Origin: Roseiarcus sp963781895
Lineage (GTDB): Bacteria; Pseudomonadota; Alphaproteobacteria; Rhizobiales; Beijerinckiaceae
Length of the DNA: 64,000 bases
Direction of reading: 5' to 3'
Assembly: GCA_963781895.1 (NCBI GenBank)
Contig: CAWAIM010000055.1
Span: 1 to 64,000 of the forward strand
Part shown: positions 17,120 through 24,335 of the stretch, piece by piece
Numbering within the stretch: the stretch's first letter is position 1
How the letters are laid out: every line of letters begins with the position of its first letter
Translations under genes and position numbers: made by a program
Notes under the pieces: model-generated
Databases searched by the model: none
Told to the model about the DNA's origin: nothing
The model's input: the letters and a program-made list of their open reading frames with translations, nothing else

Positions 17120-17609
17120 TCTTGTCGTTTTTCGTTCCGGTCTCGTCTCGCGGCGGGCGGCGGCGCCGTCCCGCCAGAAAAACTCGCGGCGCGGGGCCTC
17201 TCGGCGCCGCGCCACCCGTGGCTCATATACGATGATGTGGCGCCTCGCCAAGCGAAAACTGACATTTTGGCGGCAAAGCCGTTCCATCGAAACTTGGCCG
17301 CGGTCCGGAACCGGCGCGCTCTTGGCTGAAAGGCTTGGACGTTCGAGCGCCGGACGGCGCGGGCGGCCCCATCAGGCTGTGCAGAAACTCATCCCACGCG
17401 TGCTTCAAGCCAAGCCCTGGCGAAGCGGGTCGACACATTGGCTTGCGGACTCGCATGAGGCTGGGCGGCGGACCTGCGCCATGCGCTCTTTGAGGCTCGA
17501 CGGCTCGCCGCGGCCCTGCGCCAGATCGTCCGTCCTTCGTCGCCTTCGCGGCCGCCTCCCAGACTGGTAGAACTCAACCGATTGCAGTTCACAATCAGAC
17601 GGAGGCCCC
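17120..17609. other. Intergenic region upstream of secE and of the DHFR-like gene
   Basis: 490 bp without a credible gene. On the minus strand, TTGGCG followed after 16 nt by TATATG (about 17223-17250) could be the secE promoter. A GGAGG ribosome-binding site for the next plus-strand gene lies just before 17610. No tRNA gene could be found here by eye. Confidence 0.4.
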
Positions 17610-18242
17610 ATGGGCAAGGTGCGCGTAGCGGCTTTTGGAGTGTCCATCGACGGCTTCGGGGCCGGCCCGGACCAGAGCCTGGAGCATCCGCTCGGCAAAC
17701 GGGGCGGGGAGTTGCACAATTGGTTCTACCCGACCCGGACCTTTCGATCGATGTTGGGGCAAGACGGCGGGACTGACGATCGCTTCGCCCGCGCCGCGGC
17801 GGAAGGCTTCGGCGCCTTCATCCTCGGCCGCAATATGTTCGGCCCGATCCGCGGCGAATGGCCGGACGACGCGTGGAAGGGCTGGTGGGGCGACAATCCC
17901 CCGTATCACGCGCCGACCTTCATCCTCACCCACCACGCCCGGGCGCCAATCGTGATGGAGGGCGGGACGACCTTCCATTTCGTCACCGACGGGATCGAGG
18001 CGGCGCTCGCCCAGGCCAAGGCCGCCGCGGGCGACCTGGACGTGAAGATCGGCGGCGGAGTTTCGACGATCCGCCAGTACCTGCTCGCAGGAGCGATCGA
18101 CGAGTTGCACCTGGCGCTGTCGCCCGTCGTTCTGGGCCGTGGGGAATCCCTGTTCGCAGGCATTGACCTGCCAGGCCTTGGCTATCGGGTGACGGAGGCG
18201 GTCCCAACGGAGCTGGCGACCCACCTCGTGCTGACGCGCTGA
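17610..18242 (+). CDS. Dihydrofolate reductase family protein (RibD C-terminal-like)
   Basis: 210 residues of the RibD C-terminal/DHFR-like fold. The N-terminal VAAFGVSIDGF strand-turn is followed by GFGAFILGRNMFGPIRGEW, HAPTFILTHHARAPI, then a glycine-rich cofactor loop DVKIGGGVSTIRQYL and DELHLALSPVVLGRGE. Such proteins are NADPH-dependent reductases, mostly of unknown substrate. There is a clean GGAGG ribosome-binding site. No folate or riboflavin gene is adjacent, so a metabolic role cannot be assigned. Confidence 0.85.
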   Translation: MGKVRVAAFGVSIDGFGAGPDQSLEHPLGKRGGELHNWFYPTRTFRSMLGQDGGTDDRFARAAAEGFGAFILGRNMFGPIRGEWPDDAWKGWWGDNPPYHAPTFILTHHARAPIVMEGGTTFHFVTDGIEAALAQAKAAAGDLDVKIGGGVSTIRQYLLAGAIDELHLALSPVVLGRGESLFAGIDLPGLGYRVTEAVPTELATHLVLTR

Positions 18243-18329
18243 CCGTCGGGAACGGACCGGGCGCCGGGACCGAAGACCCGTAGAATCAAGCTGTTGTGCG
18301 GCGGGCGGGAGAACATCCAGCAAGCGTCA

Positions 18330-18665
18330 TCGAAGGTCCGGACCGCGCTCGGGTCAGTCTACGTCCGTCGAGCATCGAAGACGACATCGCGCCCGCCGCC
18401 CTGGTGCGAGCGCTGGACGCGTTCCTCGACAGCCTCGACCTGAGCGAGCTCGATTTCGAGCGCAGCGTCGCCGCCGCGACCGGCTGTCCCGGCTTCCGGC
18501 CGGGCGACAGGCTACGGCTCTACATCTGGGGCGTCCGCCTGCAAGGACTGTCGGGTGAAGGCGCAGTGCACGCCCGGCGCTCAGCGGACCATCCATCGGC
18601 GGATCGACCAACGCGCCCTCGACCGCGACGGAGCGGCGCATCTCCGCCGGTCCCAGCCGGATGAG
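18330..18665 (+). mobile_element. Internally deleted IS1182-family transposase remnant
   Basis: Plus-strand fragments in two frames match the ends of an IS1182-type transposase. ALDAFLDSLDLSELDFERS and FRPGDRLRLYIWG belong to the N-terminal DNA-binding region. Directly afterwards CKDCRVKAQCTPG, with its C-x2-C-x5-C pattern, belongs to the C-terminal zinc-binding region. The catalytic middle is missing. No inverted repeats or target duplication were recognised. It lies just upstream of the metZ promoter. Confidence 0.6.
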
Positions 18666-18714
18666 GATGAGGCGATGCACCGTCGCCGGCTGGCGGTTGG
18701 TCGACGAGCCGGCC

Positions 18715-18744
18715 TTGACGCAGGGACAATCGCGGGTCTATCGC
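18715..18744 (+). promoter_or_regulatory. Candidate sigma-70 promoter of metZ
   Basis: TTGACG (18715-18720) followed after 17-18 nt by CTATCG/TATCGC. It is placed so that transcription would begin a few bases before the riboswitch at 18752. Confidence 0.5.
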
Positions 18745-18751
18745 TTTACGA

Positions 18752-18808
18752 TCGTGGTCATTTGAGCCGGTCGGCTTGCCGCCACGTTAAACATTGGGCT
18801 AAAAGATC
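18752..18808 (+). promoter_or_regulatory. SAM-II (metA) riboswitch
   Basis: The conserved blocks are all present in order: GTGGTCATTTGA, CGGCTTGC, GCCACGTTAAA and GGGCTAAAA, forming the H-type pseudoknot that binds S-adenosylmethionine. It lies 70 nt upstream of metZ, the classic position in alphaproteobacteria. SAM binding is expected to shut off expression when methionine supply is adequate. Confidence 0.9.
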
Positions 18809-18877
18809 GGGGCTGCTTCGTCATCCGGCCTCGTCTGCAAGCCCTCGGCGCATGGCGCCTGTAGAGGACTGTAGAGC

Positions 18878-20107
18878 ATGACGACCCCCCGCAAATCACG
18901 CGACCCGGCGACGCTCCGGCCCGCCACCCAACTCATTCATGGCGGCTCGCTGCGCTCGCGGTTCGAGGAGACGTCCGAAGCCCTGTTCCTGACCCAAGGC
19001 TATCTCTACGATACGATGGAGATCGCCGAGGCGCGCTTCAAGGGCGACGACCCCGGGTACATCTATTCGCGCTTCGCCAATCCGACCGTGGCGATGTTCG
19101 AGCGCCGCATGGCGCTGCTCGAGGGCGCCGAGGCCGCGCGCGCCACCGCGAGCGGCATGGCGGCCGTGACCGCCGCATTGATGGGCCAGGTCAAGGCGGG
19201 CGACCATGTCGTCGCCGCAAGGGCGCTGTTCGGCTCGTGCCTCTATGTCGTCGAGGAGTTGCTGCCGCGATTCGGCGTCGCCTCGACGCTGGTCGAGGGG
19301 ACGGATCTCGACGCCTGGCGCGCGGCGGTGCGTCCCAACACCAAGACGGCGTTCGTGGAGTCGCCGACAAATCCGACCCTGGAGATCGTCGACATCGCCG
19401 GCGTCGCCGAAATCGTGCACGCCAGCGGCGCGACCCTCGTCGTCGACAACGTGTTCGCCACGCCCCTGCTCCAGCGACCGCTGAAGCTCGGCGCGGACTG
19501 CGTCGTCTATTCGGCGACAAAGCACATCGACGGTCAAGGCCGCGTGCTCGGCGGAGTCATTCTGGCGAGCGAGAAATTCATCGCCGACCATATCCACAAT
19601 TTCCTGCGCCAGACCGGTCCATGCCTGTCGCCGTTCAACGCCTGGACGTTGCTGAAGTCGCTGGAGACGCTGCCCGTGCGGGTCGCGGCGCAGACGCGCT
19701 CGGCCGAACGGATCGCGGACTTCCTCAGCCGACATTCTGCGGTCGTTCGCACGCTCTATCCCGGTCGCGCGGACCACCCGCAGGCTGAACTCGCCAATCG
19801 TCAGATGAGCGGCGGAGGCACGCTGCTCGCATTCGAGGTCGCTGGCGGCAAGGCCGGAGCGTTCCGCATGGCCAATGCGCTGTCGATCATCGGCATCTCG
19901 AACAATCTGGGCGACGCCAAGAGCCTCATCACCCACCCGGAAACGACGACCCATCAGCGCCTGAAGCCGGAGCAGCGGGCGGCGCTCGGCATCGGGCCTG
20001 GGTTGCTCAGGCTGTCGGTCGGCCTCGAGGACCCCGACGATCTGATCGAGGACCTGGCTCAGGCGCTCGGCAAAGTCGATTTGGCGCCGCGTCACGCCGC
20101 CGAATGA
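18878..20107 (+). CDS. metZ: O-succinylhomoserine sulfhydrylase
   Basis: 409-residue PLP enzyme of the Cys/Met metabolism family that makes homocysteine from O-succinylhomoserine and sulfide. It shows IYSRFANPTVAMFE, the ASGMAAV phosphate-binding loop, ESPTNPTLEIVD, the PLP Asp in VVDNVFATP and the Schiff-base lysine K215 in YSATKHIDGQG. The MetZ rather than MetB assignment rests on HIDGQGRVLGG and on the SAM-II riboswitch upstream. A GC hairpin follows the stop. Confidence 0.93.
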   Translation: MTTPRKSRDPATLRPATQLIHGGSLRSRFEETSEALFLTQGYLYDTMEIAEARFKGDDPGYIYSRFANPTVAMFERRMALLEGAEAARATASGMAAVTAALMGQVKAGDHVVAARALFGSCLYVVEELLPRFGVASTLVEGTDLDAWRAAVRPNTKTAFVESPTNPTLEIVDIAGVAEIVHASGATLVVDNVFATPLLQRPLKLGADCVVYSATKHIDGQGRVLGGVILASEKFIADHIHNFLRQTGPCLSPFNAWTLLKSLETLPVRVAAQTRSAERIADFLSRHSAVVRTLYPGRADHPQAELANRQMSGGGTLLAFEVAGGKAGAFRMANALSIIGISNNLGDAKSLITHPETTTHQRLKPEQRAALGIGPGLLRLSVGLEDPDDLIEDLAQALGKVDLAPRHAAE

Positions 20108-20124
20108 GGCCAAGAGCAATTCCC

Positions 20125-20149
20125 GCCGAGCGCGCGGACCGCGCTCGGC
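20125..20149. terminator. Hairpin between convergent metZ and yidB-like gene
   Basis: GCCGAGCGCG and CGCGCTCGGC are perfect ten-base arms around a five-base loop. They lie 18 nt after the metZ stop and 12 nt beyond the stop of the opposing gene. There is no strong T-tract. Confidence 0.5.
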
Positions 20150-20160
20150 GAAAGCCAAAT

Positions 20161-20619
20161 CTAACTGTCGAGTTCGCCCGCCGTGGGCACGCGCCCCTTG
20201 GGGGTCAAATGGTTGATCAGCTGTGGCAGCACGAGCGCCAACTGGTTGAGCATCTCCTCCTTGCTCATGCCGGTGCGCGCCGACAGTTCGCTGATCACAT
20301 CCTGGCCGAGCGCCGACCCGAGCTGACCGGGCTGGATGGGCTGGTTCGCCCCGCTGCCGACCCAGGAATTGACCTGCGGCGCCGCGCCGCCGGCGGCGAG
20401 CTTGCCGATCAGATCGCTGAGGCCGCCGATCAGGCTGCCAGCAGGGGCCCCTGTTGACGGGGGCGCGACCGATGGCGTCGGCGCGGCCGGGGCTTGCGCC
20501 GGCGCGGAGCTCCCGCCAAAAATCTTACCGAGAATGAGGGCGCCGGCCGCGACCGCGATCGGCGTCGCCAGATTGCCGCCGGGCACCGCGTTCTTCAAAG
20601 CGTCGTCAAACATTCCCAT
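20161..20619 (-). CDS. YidB/DUF937 family protein
   Basis: 152 residues: a hydrophobic N-terminal stretch (ATPIAVAAGALILGKIFGG), an Ala/Pro-rich linker, then the YidB C-terminal domain (VNSWVGSGANQPI, LGQDVISELSARTGMSKEEM, LALVLPQLINHLTP). The function of this family is not established. An AGGAGG ribosome-binding site supports the ATG at 20619. Confidence 0.85.
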   Translation of the reverse strand: MGMFDDALKNAVPGGNLATPIAVAAGALILGKIFGGSSAPAQAPAAPTPSVAPPSTGAPAGSLIGGLSDLIGKLAAGGAAPQVNSWVGSGANQPIQPGQLGSALGQDVISELSARTGMSKEEMLNQLALVLPQLINHLTPKGRVPTAGELDS

Positions 20620-20835
20620 GACTGCGTCCTCCTAGGTGAAACCGACCCGCGTCCTCCCTCGCGCCTCCGGGCGGATGCCCGGCGCAGCCCGGCGAAGAGG
20701 AACGTCGCAGTTTATCGTCTTGCGTTTTCCTCGTCCATACCGCAACAATCCTGTCAGGCCGTACCCTTGCAGCTGTGCGCCGCGGATGCGACGCAGCGGT
20801 TCGTCTTTGGGGGGCAGCCCGCAGGAGGCTTGGAC

Positions 20836-21087
20836 ATGGGCATACTCAGCTGGATCATTTTAGGTTTGATCGCCGGCTTCATCGCAAGCAAGATCGTCAA
20901 CAAGTCGGGTTCGGGCCTCACAATGGACATCGCGCTTGGGATCGTCGGCGCGTTCGTCGGCGGCGTTCTCGCCAGGCTTATTGGGTTCCACGGCGTCACC
21001 GGCTTGAACATTTGGAGCATCATCATCGCGGCCATCGGCGCTGTCGTGGTGCTGTGGGTCTACCACGCGGTCGTCGCCAAGACCTGA
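20836..21087 (+). CDS. GlsB/YeaQ/YmgE-type small membrane protein
   Basis: 83 residues with three predicted membrane segments. The family pattern is clear: ILSWIILGLIAGFIASKI, DIALGIVGAFVGG, IIAAIGAVVVLWVY. Members are often stress-induced inner-membrane proteins of unknown function. An AGGAGG site lies 8 nt before the ATG at 20836. It is convergent with moaE. Confidence 0.9.
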   Translation: MGILSWIILGLIAGFIASKIVNKSGSGLTMDIALGIVGAFVGGVLARLIGFHGVTGLNIWSIIIAAIGAVVVLWVYHAVVAKT

Positions 21088-21091
21088 CGCC

Positions 21092-21559
21092 TCACGATCG
21101 GTCGGCGGCGGTCCACCGCGCCGCCGACTGGTCGTCTTCGTCCTTGGCTTCGACCCAACCTTCGACGCTCCCATCCGGGCGCATGGTCCGTTTCCATATC
21201 GGCGCCCGCGTCTTGAGAAAATCCATCAGCATCTCGGCCGCTTCGAACGCGGCGGCGCGATGCGCGGCCGACACCGCGGCCATGACGATCCGCTCGCCCG
21301 GCGCGATGCGTCCGGTGCGGTGGATCACGGTCACGCCCATCAACGGCCATCGGCCTTCGGCCAAGCGGGCCACGCGGGCGATCTCCTCCTCGGCCATGCC
21401 GGGATAATGTTCGAGCTCGAGCGCGGCGAGCCGCCCGCCTTCGTCGCGGCAATAGCCGACGAAACTCACCACCGCGCCGACGTCGGTGCGCCCGCGCGCG
21501 AGCGCTTCCGCCTCGGCGCCAGCGTCAAAGTCCTCGCGCTGCACGCGGATCGTCGCCAT
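21092..21559 (-). CDS. moaE: Molybdopterin synthase catalytic subunit
   Basis: 155-residue MoaE, which with thiocarboxylated MoaD inserts sulfur into cyclic pyranopterin monophosphate to form molybdopterin. It shows VGAVVSFVGYCRDE, LELEHYPGMAEEEI, VTVIHRTGRIAPGE, HRAAAFEAAEMLMDFLK and the catalytic Lys in PIWKRTM. It starts 4 nt after moaD stops, in a pgsA-moaD-moaE operon. It supplies the cofactor that MsrP at 15080-16028 would need. Confidence 0.95.
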   Translation of the reverse strand: MATIRVQREDFDAGAEAEALARGRTDVGAVVSFVGYCRDEGGRLAALELEHYPGMAEEEIARVARLAEGRWPLMGVTVIHRTGRIAPGERIVMAAVSAAHRAAAFEAAEMLMDFLKTRAPIWKRTMRPDGSVEGWVEAKDEDDQSAARWTAADRS

Positions 21560-21563
21560 CGGA

Positions 21564-21815
21564 TCAGCCGCCTGTCATCGGCGGAAAGAACGCGACTTCC
21601 TTCACGCCGGCAATCGCCGCCTCGCGCCGCGCGTGCACCCTATCGAGAGCCGCGCGCACGCTGGACGGCTTGTCGAAGGCATGGGCGTAGCCGTCGCCCC
21701 GCTGCGACAGCCAGGTCATGAGGTCGCCGACCGTCTTCACGGTCGATGGCGGGTCAAGCTCTTCCTCGCCCTTGCCGACGCGTTCGCGCACCCAGGCGAA
21801 ATAGACCGCTTTCAT
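21564..21815 (-). CDS. moaD: Molybdopterin synthase sulfur carrier subunit
   Basis: 83-residue ubiquitin-like MoaD. The VYFAWVRERVGKGEEELD opening is typical. The C-terminal double glycine (FFPPMTGG) is the site of adenylation and thiocarboxylation. It lies 8 nt after pgsA and 4 nt before moaE on the same strand. Confidence 0.95.
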   Translation of the reverse strand: MKAVYFAWVRERVGKGEEELDPPSTVKTVGDLMTWLSQRGDGYAHAFDKPSSVRAALDRVHARREAAIAGVKEVAFFPPMTGG

Positions 21816-21823
21816 CTCGAGCC

Positions 21824-22417
21824 TTAGTCGCCTCCGACGTGGTCGTAGCTGGCCTTCATATAGTCCCAGCCAGTGTAGAGCGTGAGGATCGCGGCGATCC
21901 ACAACAGGACGATCCCGGTCTGAATTGAGCCTGGCATGACGGCTTCCCCCGCCGGTCCCGCGATCAGGAATCCCAGCGCGACGAGCTGGACCGTGGTTTT
22001 CCACTTGGCGACCGCGGTTACCGGCACGGGGACCCGGAGCTCGGCCAGATATTCGCGTAAGCCCGAGACGAGAATTTCACGGCACAAAATGACGAGCGCG
22101 GCCCACAGCGTCGCGCCGGCGATCGTCTGGTTCGCGGCCAGCATCAGGATGGCCGAGGACACGAGAAGCTTGTCGGCGATCGGATCCAGCATCCGCCCGA
22201 GCGAGGACTGCTGCGACCACGCCCGGGCGAGATAGCCGTCGAAAAAATCGGTGACCCCGGCGGCTATGAAGATCGCCAGCGCCGTCCACCGCGCCCAAGG
22301 CTCGCCGGGCCAGAACAGGAAGCCGGCGACGAGGGGGACCGCCGTGACCCGAGCATAGGTCAGGATATTCGGCAGAGACCAGTTGCGGCTGATCGGGCGC
22401 GACGTCGAGGAAGCCAT
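21824..22417 (-). CDS. pgsA: CDP-diacylglycerol--glycerol-3-phosphate 3-phosphatidyltransferase
   Basis: 197-residue integral membrane enzyme making phosphatidylglycerol phosphate. The CDP-alcohol phosphatidyltransferase motif is intact (FFDGYLARAW then LGRMLDPIADK: D-G-x2-A-R-x8-G-x3-D-x3-D). Several membrane segments follow. I prefer the ATG at 22417 because AGGTGG sits 7 nt upstream; an ATG at 22435 is also in frame but has no spacer to its ribosome-binding site. It heads pgsA-moaD-moaE. Confidence 0.93.
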   Translation of the reverse strand: MASSTSRPISRNWSLPNILTYARVTAVPLVAGFLFWPGEPWARWTALAIFIAAGVTDFFDGYLARAWSQQSSLGRMLDPIADKLLVSSAILMLAANQTIAGATLWAALVILCREILVSGLREYLAELRVPVPVTAVAKWKTTVQLVALGFLIAGPAGEAVMPGSIQTGIVLLWIAAILTLYTGWDYMKASYDHVGGD

Positions 22418-22598
22418 GGGCTTGCCACCTGACATCCTCGTCTCGCCCCCGTCAATAGCGTTGGACCGCGGGATTGACGCTGGGGCCGCCGCGCTGGAGC
22501 GTTCCCCACAAAACTGGGGATGGACCGCGCGTCCGGACCCGGCCCGGCGCGGCTTCGTCTACAATTAGGGGACGATCGCGAGGTCAGGAGTTCAGCCC

Positions 22599-23228
22599 AT
22601 GTCGAACGTTCACGTCGTCAGCCACCCCCTGGTGCAGCACAAATTGACGCTGATGCGCGACAAGACGGTGTCGACCAAGGGCTTCCGGCAGCTCCTGAAC
22701 GAGATCGGCATGCTGCTGGCGTACGAGGTGACCCGCGATCTGCCGCTGGAGCTGGTCGAGGTCGAAACGCCGCTGGCCAAAACGCTCCAGCCCACGATCT
22801 CGGGCAAGAAACTCGTGTTCGCGCCGATCTTACGCGCCGGCGTCGGGTTTCTCGACGGCATGCTCAATCTGGTCCCGAGCGCGCGCGTCGCCCACATCGG
22901 GCTTTATCGCGATCCTCAGACGCTGGAGGCGGTCGAATATTATTTCAAGGCGCCTTTGGACGTCGCCGACCGGCTCGTGGTCGTGATGGATCCGATGCTC
23001 GCCACCGCCAATTCCGCCGTCGCGGCCATCGATCGCCTCAAGCAGCGGGGCGTGAAGGACATCCGGTTCGTCTGCCTCCTGGCCGCGCCAGAGGGTATAG
23101 AGCGGCTGACCAAGGCCCACCCGGACGTCCAAATCTGGACCGCCGCGATCGACGAACGGCTAAACGACCACGGCTATATTGTCCCTGGACTGGGCGACGC
23201 CGGCGATCGGATGTTCGGAACAAAGTAG
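22599..23228 (+). CDS. upp: Uracil phosphoribosyltransferase
   Basis: 209 residues, the usual length. It converts uracil and PRPP to UMP in pyrimidine salvage. It shows HPLVQHKLTLMRDK at the start, VFAPILRAGVGFLDGML, the PRPP-binding VVMDPMLATANSA, and LLAAPEGIERL and YIVPGLGDAGDRMFGT at the end. An AGGAG ribosome-binding site precedes the ATG. It appears monocistronic. Confidence 0.96.
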   Translation: MSNVHVVSHPLVQHKLTLMRDKTVSTKGFRQLLNEIGMLLAYEVTRDLPLELVEVETPLAKTLQPTISGKKLVFAPILRAGVGFLDGMLNLVPSARVAHIGLYRDPQTLEAVEYYFKAPLDVADRLVVVMDPMLATANSAVAAIDRLKQRGVKDIRFVCLLAAPEGIERLTKAHPDVQIWTAAIDERLNDHGYIVPGLGDAGDRMFGTK

Positions 23229-23379
23229 AGACCCGCGGGTCAAAGCGTCCGGACCGCGAAGCTTCCGCGCCGACAGGGCCGAACGAGCCCGCAAACTCGG
23301 AATCGGACCTGATGGCCACAGAAGCCGCGCAGGTCGAATGCCCGCGCGGACGAACGGCCGTAAGACTTCGGGGCCCGCC

Positions 23380-23796
23380 TTACTTCCGGCGACGACGCTG
23401 CTGACCCAGGCCCATCTGTTTGGCCAAAGCCGAACGCGCCTTGGCGTAGGCCGGCGCCACCATCGGGTAATCGGACGGAAGACCCCACTTCTCCCGGTAC
23501 TCTTCCGGGGAAAGATTGTATTGGGTCCGCAGATGCCGCTTCAACGACTTGAATTTGCGGCCGTCTTCCAGGCAGATGATGTAATCGCTGGTAATCGACT
23601 TCTTCGGCGGAACCGCCGGCTTCGCCGCCTCGACGACGACGGGCTGCGCGCCTGTGGCGACGCGCACGATCGCGGCGTGAACGTCGCTGAGAAGCGCCGG
23701 GAGCTCGCTTGACGGTACGGAATTGTTCGACACATAAGCCGAGACGATTTCCGCGGCGAGTTCAACGTGGTTAGTGGATTCGGCCATAGTTGTCAT
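23380..23796 (-). CDS. mucR: MucR/Ros family zinc-finger transcriptional regulator
   Basis: 138 residues. The MucR core is clear: DYIICLEDGRKFKSLKRHL then YNLSPEEYREKWGLPSDYP and MVAPAYAKARS. In Rhizobiales these proteins repress exopolysaccharide, motility and virulence genes by binding AT-rich DNA. The zinc site uses the Cys of CLEDG and the His of RHL. The second His position reads differently here (RTQYN). Two starts are possible, 23796 and 23787. An inverted repeat at 23827-23844 is a possible autoregulatory site. Confidence 0.92.
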   Translation of the reverse strand: MTTMAESTNHVELAAEIVSAYVSNNSVPSSELPALLSDVHAAIVRVATGAQPVVVEAAKPAVPPKKSITSDYIICLEDGRKFKSLKRHLRTQYNLSPEEYREKWGLPSDYPMVAPAYAKARSALAKQMGLGQQRRRRK

Positions 23797-23826
23797 TACT
23801 CCAAAAGCAAGTCTCAGAAGACCGCC

Positions 23827-23844
23827 TGGCGCCAATCTGCGCCA
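23827..23844. promoter_or_regulatory. Inverted repeat upstream of mucR
   Basis: TGGCGC-N6-GCGCCA, perfect six-base arms, about 30 bp upstream of the mucR start. A candidate operator; which protein binds it is unknown. Confidence 0.35.
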
Positions 23845-24335
23845 AGGCCATCCTGCTCGTCCGACCACGACGAGCTTCATGTCTATTTCGCCGCCAAGTG
23901 GCGACTTGGACAAATCACCCTATAATCCAAAAGAAAACATGGCACAAGAAAAAGTGCGCCGTTTTCAACTACGGCGCCTGACGACATCGCTCGAATACTC
24001 AACGTGCGCCCCAGGACTGACGTTGCATGTACACAAAAAAGGTGATTTCTTCTCTTGACAAAATCGCGCTTACGTGACCGTAAAGACTCCGCGAATCAGC
24101 ATCGCGTCGATTTCATTTTCCCCGTCCGTCGAGTCGGAAGATCGCGATCTGACCTAACTTTGCGCCAGGGCAGGTTGGCTATTGCGCTATTCGACGGCGC
24201 CGATTGTCTTCGTGGTCGGCGCTGCTTGACGGGGCGACGGGTTCGAAGAGGGAGATTGCGGGCTGATGATGTCATAAGCCGCCAAAGCGACTATATCCGA
24301 GGCAACACCACTTGACCGGCGGCCCGCGAGTTCCA
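23845..24335. other. Intergenic region between divergent mucR and the Atm1-type exporter
   Basis: About 490 bp with no credible gene. An AT-rich stretch (about 23910-23975, including TATAAT) fits the kind of DNA MucR prefers. A consensus -35 TTGACA at 24055-24060 is followed after 17 nt by a weak -10 (CCGTAA) and could serve the exporter gene. Confidence 0.35.

Noticed and set aside
17120..17609. tRNA-Trp expected upstream of secE
   Set aside because: No cloverleaf or conserved tRNA-Trp sequence could be found on either strand.
18555..18881. 108-codon open frame before metZ
   Set aside because: It is the C-terminal IS1182 fragment followed by translation of the riboswitch.
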